Source: Bacteroidetes bacterium SW_9_63_38 (lineage in GTDB: Bacteria > Bacteroidota > Rhodothermia > Rhodothermales > Salinibacteraceae). From it: DNA of 64,000 nucleotides. How positions within the stretch are numbered: position 1 is the stretch's first letter; each line of letters opens with the position of its first letter. Below are positions 48,115-56,284 of this stretch, in pieces. The notes under the pieces were generated by a model. It worked only from the letters and a program-made list of their open reading frames with translations, made no database searches and had not been told where the DNA came from. Both the position numbers and the translations under genes were made by a program. The stretch is from positions 62,001 to 126,000 of the forward strand of contig PXUA01000007.1 of the NCBI GenBank assembly GCA_003022435.1. Reading direction: 5' to 3'.

Positions 48115-48423
48115 ATGAACGATCCAACTGGGAGCCCCGACAGCCTCCGAAGCGACAGCCCCGTGAGCCCCGACGCATACAGCAATCTCGTGTCCGGGAT
48201 TGAAGAGAGGGTAGAGGCAACCAGAGGCCGAGCGGCGGACTGGGATCTCTATGAGCCGGAAGCGGCCAAAAATGAGGGGGCCGAGCCGCCCCCGAGCGAC
48301 CTTTCCGATCCGGCGTGGACCGTGCCGAACGGTTGGATGGAGCGGAGCGAAACGCCCCTCGACAGCGCAGACGGCCCGATACTCTTCATTTGGGCCGCCC
48401 CTGACGACGTAGAACGCCCATGA
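48115..48423 (+). CDS. small element protein A (SPxAxNxLVxGIEE family), 102 aa
   Basis: No known family. The segment SPDAYSNLVSGIEERVE near residues 18-34 matches segments in the next two genes, and the C-terminus GPILFIWAAPDDVERP resembles the end of the third. Acidic, no membrane segment. Its stop overlaps the next start (ATGA). Confidence 0.6.
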   Translation: MNDPTGSPDSLRSDSPVSPDAYSNLVSGIEERVEATRGRAADWDLYEPEAAKNEGAEPPPSDLSDPAWTVPNGWMERSETPLDSADGPILFIWAAPDDVERP

Positions 48424-48716
48424 CTGACCTTCCCGACCCCGTAAGCCCGAGTGCCCTAAACGACTTTCTTGGCGGTGTTTTTGACCGCCTCCCAGATCGG
48501 GAAGAGTGGCAAAAGGTGTGTGAGTACAAGCGACAGCTTGCCCATCGAGGACAGGCGTTTCTGTCTCGCTTCCGTGGAGAGCCTACGGCGATGCCGCCGG
48601 TGCCCGATCCTCCCGACTGCATCCCGAGGCCAACACGTCCCATCGAAGAAATCCGGCAGTCTCTCGCCGAACGTGCCGCTCGGCTCGGCACTGAGGAGGA
48701 CGAAAAGCGAGAGTGA
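48420..48716 (+). CDS. small element protein B, 98 aa
   Basis: Starts MTDLPDPVSPSALNDFLGGV, the same N-terminal pattern as its neighbours, then a different, longer C-terminus (PTRPIEEIRQSLAERAARLG). Overlaps the preceding gene by 4 bp, so it is translationally coupled. No family recognised. Confidence 0.55.
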   Translation: MTDLPDPVSPSALNDFLGGVFDRLPDREEWQKVCEYKRQLAHRGQAFLSRFRGEPTAMPPVPDPPDCIPRPTRPIEEIRQSLAERAARLGTEEDEKRE

Positions 48717-48760
48717 GCACTCGCCTTTACGTGGACCGATCCCAACAACATCACAAGCCC

Positions 48761-48991
48761 ATGAACGACCTCGTAAGCCCCGTCGCACTCAACAACCTCG
48801 TGAATGGCATCGAAGAGGAGGCCGTGGGCAAAGACCCCGGCCCCATCGCTTGTACGGTGGGCGAGGGATTCGACCACGACCCGCCCCGCTCATTCCAGAC
48901 GGAGGAGGCCCGAGAGTATTTCGACGAACGGGAGGCGGAACCAACGCTCGTGATCTTTGCCCCTGTCCCGGAAGAGAAGCGGAAGGAGTGA
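48761..48991 (+). CDS. small element protein C, 76 aa
   Basis: MNDLVSPVALNNLVNGIEEE is clearly related to the N-terminus of protein A, and EPTLVIFAPVPEEKRKE to its C-terminus. ATG at 48761. Last gene before the right end of the element. No family recognised. Confidence 0.6.
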   Translation: MNDLVSPVALNNLVNGIEEEAVGKDPGPIACTVGEGFDHDPPRSFQTEEAREYFDEREAEPTLVIFAPVPEEKRKE

Positions 48992-49039
48992 GCCCCCAAT
49001 CTGCGTTCGACTGAGAGCCCGTGTATAGGCCCGAAAACC

Positions 49040-49076
49040 GGGGGAAATAGGATGTAATGGGGGAATTATGGGGGAA
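49040..49076. repeat. three GGGGGAA direct repeats near the right end
   Basis: GGGGGAA at 49040, 49059 and 49070, the last two 11 bp apart, about 80 bp inside attR. They mirror the GGGGAC repeats near attL and could be recombination accessory sites. Confidence 0.45.
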
Positions 49077-49153
49077 CTGTTTTCGGACACCCCTCAAAAT
49101 CGGCGTTCTACGATGCTGAACGGTGAAATAAGATAAACCCACACGTTATTCGT

Positions 49154-49209
49154 GGTCACGTGTGCCGACCGCCGTCGGCACGGGGAGGGTCGAGTCCTCT
49201 CTCGGGCAC
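49154..49209. repeat. attR, 56-bp direct repeat
   Basis: Identical to 41380-41435, including the central palindrome GTGCCGACCGCCGTCGGCAC (49162-49181). Beyond 49210 the sequence returns to chromosomal style; 49210-49432 has no gene. Confidence 0.88.
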
Positions 49210-49432
49210 TGCTGACAATCCCTTCCTGCGGCGATCAGTATCGCCTTGGAGGGAATTTTCTTTTCCTCCACAGGCGTCCGTGTCCATCAGGGCTTCTCCT
49301 CTGTCTCTTCTCTACGGGCTCCGGTGCCGACACAGTCCGGGGTTGTCTTTTTCAGTAAGGCGACAGCCAGGAAATGTCCCTCAGGTCGCCGTCCCCAGAC
49401 GATGAGGCAAACCTAGAACGCGCCGCGACGCA

Positions 49433-49816
49433 TCAGCCTACGTGCTTTCCCCAGTCTCCCGACGCCACCTGGGGCTGATCGGCCACGGTTCCGTTGTACC
49501 AGTACACCCAGGCCGTGGTGTCCGGCGTCGAGAGGGACACCTCACGCCGGACAAAGGTCGACGCCGCCGGCCAATCCGGATCATACCCTTCATACGGATC
49601 GAGCACCGCCCACGCGTCCGGCGAGTCGAGCCGGAACAGTTCGCCGTGAATCGTCCCGTCCCCCGGCACCGCCCCTGGGAACGGCCCGATGTCGTACAAC
49701 TCTCCCTCCCACCGACACCGCTCCACAAAGTCCATTTGGGGCCGTACCCCCAACTCGTCCTGAATGTCAAAGCCGCGCATGAGCGTACCGTACGTCGCAA
49801 GTAACGGGGAAGACAT
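49433..49816 (-). CDS. gamma-glutamylcyclotransferase-like (AIG2/GGCT), 127 aa
   Basis: LLATYGTLMRGF is the family's YGTL substrate loop; RWEGELYDIGPFPGAVPGDG and the catalytic Glu in VLDPYEGYDPDWPA follow the GGCT pattern. Predicted to release 5-oxoproline from gamma-glutamyl amines or amino acids; the exact substrate is not readable. Single gene at the chromosomal side of attR. Confidence 0.85.
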   Translation of the reverse strand: MSSPLLATYGTLMRGFDIQDELGVRPQMDFVERCRWEGELYDIGPFPGAVPGDGTIHGELFRLDSPDAWAVLDPYEGYDPDWPAASTFVRREVSLSTPDTTAWVYWYNGTVADQPQVASGDWGKHVG

Positions 49817-50041
49817 GGCGGTGTATTCGCTTGCAAACAGCGGTCGGAGCCCACGCAGGTCCTTGACGACTCCTTTTTCGGTGTCTGTCTTCGTTTTTCT
49901 TGCGGAAATATTACGTTAACACGTCTCTCCCCCGTCCCCCATCCGGAAAAACGATGCGAACACCTGCGTACAATATATTGACATAAATGCCTTTCCACTA
50001 GGGGATTTTTCACCAATTTCTTTCACCACCCACCCTACGAG

Positions 50042-50236
50042 ATGTATAACACTGAAGGCGTCGACTCCGTCGCAACAATCACAGAATTGCGCTCTGAAAC
50101 GTCCGACCTCATCGATCACGTACGGGATACCAACAACGGCATTCTTATTCAGAAGAATAATGAGCCCCATGCCGTCTTGATATCCTGGGAGACATACAAG
50201 GCCATAAAAGAAAAGGTAAACCTTGACGAACTTTAG
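50042..50236 (+). CDS. orphan Phd/YefM antitoxin, 64 aa
   Basis: VATITELRSETSDLIDHVRD and ILIQKNNEPHAVLISWETYK are the Phd/YefM fold. Lower GC than its neighbours, suggesting acquisition. No toxin of the Doc, YoeB or PIN type follows; the next 110 bp are empty and then a gene on the other strand ends. Confidence 0.82.
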   Translation: MYNTEGVDSVATITELRSETSDLIDHVRDTNNGILIQKNNEPHAVLISWETYKAIKEKVNLDEL

Positions 50237-50350
50237 GCACTCTGCGCACACGGAAACGCGTTTCGTTGCCACAGAAGCCAGGCAGGGACGGAGGCAAACA
50301 CCTCTCCTGCCCCTCTGCCCCGGAACGACGGATACCGCCCGACGGCGCAA

Positions 50351-51100
50351 CTACTCCTCCTCCGCGTACCCCCAGAGCGATGCCGGGCGCTCCGACGGGT
50401 TCTTCTCCGTCGGCTCCGGCGTGGGCTCCTCCTCGGCAGCGCCGTTCTCGTCGGAGTCGTCGACATCCTGCACCCGTCCCTGCAGCGCACGCGCCTGAAA
50501 GAGCGGAGCGTTGAAGTACCGGGGCCCGTGCTTCTCCCGCAGCGTCTCCAAATGACTCTCCAGCGGCTCGTAAAGCTCATCGGGCAACTCAACGATCTGC
50601 TTGGGGGTGCCCATCGCGTCACTCACGTAAATGAGCCCCGAGTCAAGGTCAACGTCCCCCGCGCAGAGTTCCATCGCTTCGCTGATCGGGAGCGACGTGT
50701 GGAAAAGCAGTCGTGTGAGCAGGTTGCTCTGCTCGCCGCTTTTCTCCGGTTCCTCGGATTGCTGCTCGTCCGCCTCCGGCTCGGGCTGGTGGTCAGGGTG
50801 CCATTCCGTCCCTGTCAGATCCACCTTTAGCAGGTTCTCGAAGAGGAACGCCAGAGACTCTGCGACTCGCTCGCGGGACGCCTCCTCTACGTCCTTCTCC
50901 TTGGTCAAGTACCCAATGAAGGCCGGCACGTGGCTCGGGTCGCGCCAGGACCGGTCGTTGACTGTGCAGTACCGCACAAAGCACGCTGCCCATGCTCCGA
51001 AGATACGGGCGCGCGAGTCCGACTTCCCCGCCTTCTTCGCATTCTCCTCGACGGAGTTGACGAATTTCTGTAGCTTCGGTGGGAATGACGACGGGCGCAT
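50351..51100 (-). CDS. inactive integrase-like protein (IntI/XerC fold), 249 aa
   Basis: The N-terminal 90 residues resemble a SAM-like core-binding domain (ARIFGAWAACFVRYCTVNDR). After an acidic linker, LLTRLLFHTSLPISEAMELC and AGDVDLDSGLIYVSDAMG align with the tyrosine recombinase stretch around the first catalytic Arg, but the Arg position is Pro (SLPISEA instead of GLRxSEA). The later HxxR and Tyr region is absent, replaced by an acidic, Pro-rich tail. Probably a domesticated or structural derivative without recombinase activity. Start at ATG 51100. Confidence 0.65.
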   Translation of the reverse strand: MRPSSFPPKLQKFVNSVEENAKKAGKSDSRARIFGAWAACFVRYCTVNDRSWRDPSHVPAFIGYLTKEKDVEEASRERVAESLAFLFENLLKVDLTGTEWHPDHQPEPEADEQQSEEPEKSGEQSNLLTRLLFHTSLPISEAMELCAGDVDLDSGLIYVSDAMGTPKQIVELPDELYEPLESHLETLREKHGPRYFNAPLFQARALQGRVQDVDDSDENGAAEEEPTPEPTEKNPSERPASLWGYAEEE

Positions 51101-51236
51101 GGCACTTCGGAGTTCGTACAACAGTAGAGTATGCCGGCCTCCCCGTCACCGATCGGGTGGGTTCATGATCGATGTCGAGGTGGTGGCGTTCAATAACCGG
51201 CAGTCGGCCCCGCCCAAGCGGAGAGGCCTTTATGCT

Positions 51237-51833
51237 TTATTTTAGAAAAGAACCCAGCGTTCGCGTCCCGGAGTACAGCAGCCCAACCGCAAGAATCTTC
51301 GCGAGGTCGATGACCACAAATCGCAGGAACCCTTTGTCGATGGACTCCATCCAGGTGCCGTGTCCGGCGGCGTAGTGCAGCCACACGACGCCGATCCCAA
51401 ACACAATCGCAGCCCCCAACACCATGGAGAGGGTGCTTCCGGACAGCGACTTCCACCGACGGGAGAGCGCCCCGATGACCGCTGCCGCAAGAGGATAGGC
51501 CAGCAGGTACCCGGCCGTAACGGCCCCCGCGAAGTACGCAACCCCGCGACCGTCCCCGACAAACACCGGAAAGAATAGTCCGAGCGCGAGGTACAGGAGT
51601 TGAGCGAGCATCCCATTCCGGGCCCCCAGATACAACCCGCTGGCGTACACGGCTGCGTTCTGCAGCGTGATCGGAACCTCCCATAGATAAAGCCGGAACT
51701 CCATCTGCGCCGCCAGCACGGTGAGCAGGGCAAAACTCGTCACCCCAATCCCCTGCAGGAGTAGTGAGGCCTTTTCCCCTCGAAGACGATCGACGAGGGC
51801 GGAGCGTGCAGATTGAAGAGAAAGGGCGTTCAT
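51237..51833 (-). CDS. bioY: BioY-family biotin transporter S component, 198 aa
   Basis: Five to six membrane helices with the BioY signatures VPITLQNAAVYASGLYLGAR, GLFFPVFVGDGRGVAYF and AGAVTAGYLLAYPLAAAVIG. S component for biotin uptake, alone or with an ECF module; no EcfA or EcfT genes are nearby. I looked for a BirA operator upstream of 51833 and found none convincing. Confidence 0.88.
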   Translation of the reverse strand: MNALSLQSARSALVDRLRGEKASLLLQGIGVTSFALLTVLAAQMEFRLYLWEVPITLQNAAVYASGLYLGARNGMLAQLLYLALGLFFPVFVGDGRGVAYFAGAVTAGYLLAYPLAAAVIGALSRRWKSLSGSTLSMVLGAAIVFGIGVVWLHYAAGHGTWMESIDKGFLRFVVIDLAKILAVGLLYSGTRTLGSFLK

Positions 51834-52184
51834 GGCAGCGGAAAAATCGGTTCCAGAAACAAACTTGTAAGGCTGTCGGGGTACAGTGCGCCTCTATGTA
51901 CAGGCTCTCTCACAGTTTTGAATATCCGCAAAGAGTGTACCGCCTACCGGAAACAGACGCAATGCCCCCTGTTTTTCGTGGCGGAAATAATACATTTCCC
52001 AAAGGAAAATACGAAGGGACACTGAGAAATCCCAAAACCGGGACCTCGGGACGCGGCAAGGGGCTGCACACGATCCGCGGCACGTAGAACATGGAATTTC
52101 CGCATTGTGCCCCTTGCCAGCCGTCGCAGTAATATGTCGTACGCCAAAAATCTTCTTCCGCTCTACAGCCGGTGCGACAAACGA
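51834..52184. other. intergenic region without a gene
   Basis: About 350 bp between the bioY start and the 3' end of the SDR gene. AT-richer than average; no RNA gene, strong hairpin or conserved frame seen. Confidence 0.4.
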
Positions 52185-52904
52185 CTACCACGGAAGCTCA
52201 TCACCGTCGTACGCCAGAAACTGCCCGCTGTGCGACAACTGCAAATCGTACAGGACCTCGAGCATGCCCGTGACCGACTCCTCGGTGGAGAGGCGGGCGT
52301 TGGCCCCGCCCATGTCGGTGCGCACCCATCCCGGATGCATGGCCACGACGATCACGTCGTCCCCCTTCAGTTCCGTAGCCTGCAGGCGCGTACCCATGTT
52401 CAGGGCCGCCTTGCTTGCCTTGTAGCTGTGCCAGCCGCCCCCGGAGGTGCGTTCGATCGAACCGAGCTGTGAGGTCACGTTCACGACCGTCGCCGTGCCC
52501 CGTTCATCCGCGCCGGCCGCCAGAAGATCCGCGAAGGCCTGCGTCATGAGGTGCGGCCCGACGGCGTTCACGCGCAGCACCTCCGTCATCGTCTCCGCGT
52601 CAACGTTGCCGAAGCAGTCGCTCGTCGCCCCGCCGCTAATCCCGGCGTTGTTGACGAGCAGGTGCAACGCCCCCTGCTCTCGCCGCACGCGATCCACGAC
52701 GTCGTCAATGGCAGCGTCGTCCGTCACGTCGAGCCCAAGCACGTCAACGGTGTCGCGATGCGTCTCCGTGAAGGCCCGCAACTCGTCGGCCTCCGCAGGC
52801 GCACGACAGGTCGCATACAACTGGTCGACCTCGTCGATGAGTTGCCGAACCCATTCCAGGCCGAGCCCTCGATTGGCTCCGGTCACGAGAGCGGTGATGG
52901 GCAT
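52185..52904 (-). CDS. short-chain dehydrogenase/reductase (C-factor-like), 239 aa
   Basis: Classical SDR with the NAD(P) motif ALVTGANRGLGLEW (TGxxxGxG at 8-15), LHLLVNNAGISGG, catalytic Ser in NVTSQLGSI and YKASK (Tyr/Lys pair). The pattern HPGWVRTDMGGANA with a short C-terminus is like the CsgA/sniffer group. Substrate unknown. Cytoplasmic, single gene. Confidence 0.88.
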   Translation of the reverse strand: MPITALVTGANRGLGLEWVRQLIDEVDQLYATCRAPAEADELRAFTETHRDTVDVLGLDVTDDAAIDDVVDRVRREQGALHLLVNNAGISGGATSDCFGNVDAETMTEVLRVNAVGPHLMTQAFADLLAAGADERGTATVVNVTSQLGSIERTSGGGWHSYKASKAALNMGTRLQATELKGDDVIVVAMHPGWVRTDMGGANARLSTEESVTGMLEVLYDLQLSHSGQFLAYDGDELPW

Positions 52905-53244
52905 GTCAGCGTCTGAAGCCGTTCAATGGTGAGGCCCCGTGGATGCCCATTCCTCTTCGATGGGGAATGCGCCTTCGGGGCCTCGGCGGTGAAATGTCTC
53001 CGTGCCTCACTCATCCCGATAGACGACGCCGTCGACTGTTCCATTACATGCAATCGATCCGCGTCCTCGCTCCCTCGACACCTCGGGTTTGAACAAGGCC
53101 CCGGTCGGTCTCGACCGTTTCCGGGCCGTCACCCGGGCCGCCCGACGGCAGAACGTTGCGAAGACGACGCGGATGCGTTCTCGTCGCCGGCCGCGAGGCC
53201 CAGCCCAAAGAGAAAGAATCCAGCACACAAAATGACGGCGGTCA
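52905..53244. other. intergenic/degenerate DNA between the SDR gene and the symporter remnant
   Basis: Frames here are open but out of register with the symporter and have no family-like sequence; probably the eroded continuation of the pseudogene that follows on the minus strand. Confidence 0.4.
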
Positions 53245-53690
53245 CCAGCCGTTCCGAATACGATGCCCACCGCCAGCAGATTCGCGAACACCTCCGAAAG
53301 CAGCCGGAGGGAGACGAGCGCGTTGTAGCACGTCGTCCCGGCCCCGCCAAATTTCCGGCGCAGGAATTCCTGCACGTTGTCGACGCCGTGCTGCTCCCGC
53401 AGGTGCTCGACAATGAACGCCCCGGTCAAAAACGGCCCGTAATAGGCCGTGTACGCGACCGCCCCGGCGATGCCGAACGCGTACCCTAGAATGCCCGCAT
53501 TCAACAGGGAGCGAGCAAAGATCCAGGTCGTCACCTGCGAGAACGTAAGCATAAATACGCCGGGCGGCTGCCCCTCCGCCGTCCGACCGGAAAAGAAGCT
53601 CGCGGCGGTCTGCGACCGGGGGGCCAGAACCAGACTGGCCGCCCCGACGACGGCTAACACGCTGATAAAACTCGGGAGATGGACGGTCAC
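53245..53690 (-). pseudogene. 5' remnant of an SSS-family sodium/solute symporter
   Basis: The first about 145 residues match the sodium/solute symporter family: helix 1 (FISVLAVVGAASLVL), TFSQVTTWIFARSLLNAGIL, GIAGAVAYTAYYGPFLTGAF and a loop with VDNVQEFLRRKFGG. After LLAVGIVFG the family sequence stops and the frame breaks; about 350 residues of the transporter are missing. Confidence 0.7.
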
Positions 53691-53781
53691 AATCGACTGG
53701 GCACCGAATGCTCACGCGTGCGAGTGCGCACTCTGTGAAAGAGCGTAAAGAGCGGAGGACAATGCGTCCCCCACCCGCTCC

Positions 53782-54639
53782 TTATGACGTCGTCGTCCCA
53801 ATTTCTTGAACAACGTCCTTCATGATGCGGCTGAGCTTCGGCCGCGCCTCGGCGGCGGCCGCCATCGCCGCCTCCACGTCGATCGGATCGAGATCGTCGG
53901 GCAGGCACTCGTCGGTAATCACGGAAAGCGCCATGCAGCGCACGTCCATGTGGCGGGCGGCAATGACCTCCGGCACCGTACTCATGCCGACAACGTCGCC
54001 CCCGAGGTCGCGCATGTACCGGTACTCCGCCTCTGTCTCCAGCATCGGACCCTTGACCGACAGGTACACGCCCTTGCGCAATGCAATCCCGTGGTCCAGG
54101 GCCGTCTGCTCGGCGATCTCTCGCAGCGCCGGATCGTAGGGCTCGCTCATGTCCAGGAAGCGCGGGCCCCAGTCGTCCACGTTCGGCCCAATCAGCGGAT
54201 TGGTGCCCTGCTTGTTGATGTGATCGGTCACCAGAAGCAGATCGCCGGCGTCGTGGTGCGGGTCCATGCCGCCGGCCGCGTTCGAGAGGAGCAGCGTGTC
54301 GATCCCCAGCGTGCCGAGCACCCGCACTGGAAAAACGACCTCGTGGGCCGTGTATCCTTCGTACAGGTGGAGGCGGCCATTCATCGCCACGACGGGCACG
54401 CCCTCCAGTGTGCCAAAGATGAGTTCGCCCTCGTGCATCTCCATCGTCGACGGCGGAAAGCCGGGCAGGTCCTCGTACGAAAGGGTGGTCTCCGGATCGA
54501 TCTCCTCCGCGAGCGCCCCGGCCCCCGTGCCGAGAATGATGCCGATTGCGGGGGGCTGATCAATCTCGTCGCGGATCGCGTCGGTGGCCTCGTCCACGCG
54601 CTCTTTGTAGTCGTGAAGGTCGTCGGATGTGTAGTGCAT
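53782..54639 (-). CDS. punA: purine nucleoside phosphorylase, 285 aa
   Basis: Trimeric class I PNP for purine salvage. GIILGTGAGALAEEI holds the phosphate-binding Ser/Thr-Gly loop, MNGRLHLYEGYTAHEVVFPV the RxHxYEG motif, LSNAAGGMDPHHDAGDLLLV, and GPMLETEAEYRYMRDLGGDV with the base-binding Glu, then GMSTVPEVIAARH. The usual length is 270-290. ATG at 54639; the earlier codons fall in repeat DNA. Confidence 0.93.
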   Translation of the reverse strand: MHYTSDDLHDYKERVDEATDAIRDEIDQPPAIGIILGTGAGALAEEIDPETTLSYEDLPGFPPSTMEMHEGELIFGTLEGVPVVAMNGRLHLYEGYTAHEVVFPVRVLGTLGIDTLLLSNAAGGMDPHHDAGDLLLVTDHINKQGTNPLIGPNVDDWGPRFLDMSEPYDPALREIAEQTALDHGIALRKGVYLSVKGPMLETEAEYRYMRDLGGDVVGMSTVPEVIAARHMDVRCMALSVITDECLPDDLDPIDVEAAMAAAAEARPKLSRIMKDVVQEIGTTTS

Positions 54640-54699
54640 ATGGTCGCAAATTGTGAATCGTGAATAGGGAATCGAGATGAACAAGTGGGGACGAAAGGA

Positions 54700-54792
54700 C
54701 ACCTGTATGCTTACTTCCGAGCATGTGGGAGGCGCTTTTGCTATCGATCCCCCTTCTGCCCAGAATGAGCGGAGGCATGGATGCATGGAGGC
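54700..54792 (-). repeat. interspersed intergenic repeat copy
   Basis: On the minus strand: CCATGCATCCATGCCTCCGC, TCATTCTGGGCAGA, GGGATCGATAGCAAAAGCGC, CTCCCACATGCTCGG. The block GAGCGGAGGCATGGATGCAT is shared exactly with 9327-9346. Confidence 0.7.
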
Positions 54793-54940
54793 CGCGACGC
54801 CGTGCTCCAACTGCTCCCCCGTTGTCCGCCTCCGGCACGATGCTGTTTCCATGAACGGATGCGTCCCAACTGGTCAATGCCTCCATTCCGGTCGAGCGCT
54901 CTTGTATCAGATCCGTGAAGGCGTGACTCGTACCCATCAA

Positions 54941-55032
54941 TGCAAGGCGCAGGCAGCTACGCAAAGCACGAGCAGCCTATGCAGAGCAAGGCACCCATGC
55001 AAAGCAAGGCACCTATGCAAAGCAAGGCAGCC
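54941..55032 (+). repeat. 18-bp tandem repeat
   Basis: Three near-exact units ATGCAAAGCAAGGCACCT (54979-54996, 54997-55014, 55015-55032) preceded by two more diverged units. It lies in the 437-bp gap between the PNP and ArsS genes, which has no gene. Confidence 0.8.
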
Positions 55033-55076
55033 TCACGCAACACGCATCACGCAATATCCCCCATTTAGAAGGAGAA

Positions 55077-56225
55077 TTACTCGTCGATGGCGCCACCGCA
55101 GCTACTGCCGCTGCCCGCGGTGCACCCGTAGCAGTGCCGGTGCGTCTGGATCGAATGCCGCTTCCATTCCGCCAGATCGAAGTCGCTGATGTGCGGCCGG
55201 TCCTTCTCGCCTAGGTCCATGTTCATCTCCAGCTGCTGGTTGAAGTCGCAGTCGTAGAGATACCCGTCCCATGAGATCGAGAGGGTATTCCGGCACATGA
55301 GCCCGGTGATGGTCGACGGGTTGAAGGCATTGACGAGGCGCTGCAGGTACTCTTCGACCTTGTCCTTCTCCATCAGCCATTCGAGGTAGCGCGACATCGG
55401 CATGTTATTGAGCGCCAGCAACTCGTCGAAGGTGACGCCGTGGTTGCGCTTCAAGGCGTCCTTCCACTCCTGCTCCAGCGACTCCTGATCGCCGGCGAGG
55501 TACGCGCCCACCGGGTTCGTCAGCAGGGTCAGCTTACGGTCGGGGTTGCCCTTGCCGTAGCCGGCGTCGTTCAGCATTTCGAGGGCGCGGATGGACTTCT
55601 TGTAGGTCCCGTCGCCGCGCTGGGCGTCCGTGTTCATCTCGCGGTAGTGCGGCAGCGAACAGACGACCTCCACGCCCCGCTCCCCCATCCACTCCGGCAG
55701 GTGCTGGTAGGGCTCGGTCGTGAGAATCGTCAGGTTACAGCGGTCAATGACGTGCCGCCCGTTCTCGGCGCACGTGTCGACGATGTACTCAAAGTTCGGA
55801 TTCAACTCCGGGGCGCCGCCGGTGAGGTCGACGGTGTGAGCGTCCGATTCGAGAATGACCTCCAGACACTGTTCGGCGGTCTGCCGATCCATATTTTCCT
55901 CGGTACGGTCCGGCCCGCTGTCGACGTGGCAGTGCCGACAGGTCATGTTGCAGAGCTTGCCGACGTTGATCTGCACGATTTCCAGCTCCGCAGGCGTAAG
56001 GTCATCCCAGCCGGAGGCCTTGAGATCCTCGCGGAACCAACCGCTTCCTGTCGGGCCGCCGTCCATATCGGCATTACTGAGGACCTCAAATTGCTTCTCG
56101 GGCGCCGTCAGCGGCACGCGCCGCCCTTTCATGCTGGTGGTGCTCTTCGGCCCCTCCGGCGTGGAGGAGGAACCGTTGTCGTCGATTGTCTCCAGTTCGA
56201 TGAAGTCCTGTTCGTCGGTAGCCAT
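55077..56225 (-). CDS. arsS: arsenosugar biosynthesis radical SAM protein ArsS, 382 aa
   Basis: Radical SAM enzyme thought to transfer an adenosyl-derived group onto methylated arsenic. The iron-sulfur motif is CNMTCRHCHVDSGPD; LTGGAPELNPNFEYIVD is the GGxP strand; the C-terminal DUF3641-type region has LMCRNTLSISWDGYLYDCDF and the Cys-rich end CYGCTAGSGSSCGG. Last gene of a four-gene same-strand cluster (glycosyltransferase, metallophosphoesterase, AhpD-like, ArsS). The cluster matches the known arsenosugar set, but an ArsM methyltransferase is not in the window. Confidence 0.9.
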   Translation of the reverse strand: MATDEQDFIELETIDDNGSSSTPEGPKSTTSMKGRRVPLTAPEKQFEVLSNADMDGGPTGSGWFREDLKASGWDDLTPAELEIVQINVGKLCNMTCRHCHVDSGPDRTEENMDRQTAEQCLEVILESDAHTVDLTGGAPELNPNFEYIVDTCAENGRHVIDRCNLTILTTEPYQHLPEWMGERGVEVVCSLPHYREMNTDAQRGDGTYKKSIRALEMLNDAGYGKGNPDRKLTLLTNPVGAYLAGDQESLEQEWKDALKRNHGVTFDELLALNNMPMSRYLEWLMEKDKVEEYLQRLVNAFNPSTITGLMCRNTLSISWDGYLYDCDFNQQLEMNMDLGEKDRPHISDFDLAEWKRHSIQTHRHCYGCTAGSGSSCGGAIDE

Positions 56226-56284
56226 AGCTGGGAAGTCGATCTTTCAGAAGACATGCGAGCGAAAAATGGGAGTACGACGCAGCG

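Larger units (their letters stand above)
41380..49209. mobile_element. integrated element at tRNA-Leu, decayed satellite/IME-like, about 7.8 kb
   Basis: Bounded by 56-bp identical direct repeats (41380-41435 and 49154-49209) that carry the 3' end of tRNA-Leu. One period is 7,774 bp. Next to the left end is a tyrosine integrase relic and an excisionase-size HTH gene; then a HTH protein, a primase-DUF3987 replication gene, an HGG-motif protein of phage type and three related small genes. There are no capsid, tail, conjugation or transposase genes. The layout fits a phage satellite or small integrative mobilisable element. Integrase and primase are both broken, so it is probably no longer mobile on its own. 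Confidence 0.8.

Noticed and set aside
51834-51900. BirA operator upstream of bioY
   Set aside because: CTTGTAAG is present, but the mirrored half is missing at the right spacing.
54941-55032. CRISPR array
   Set aside because: The 18-bp units are contiguous with no spacers between them; a simple tandem repeat. No cas genes in the window.
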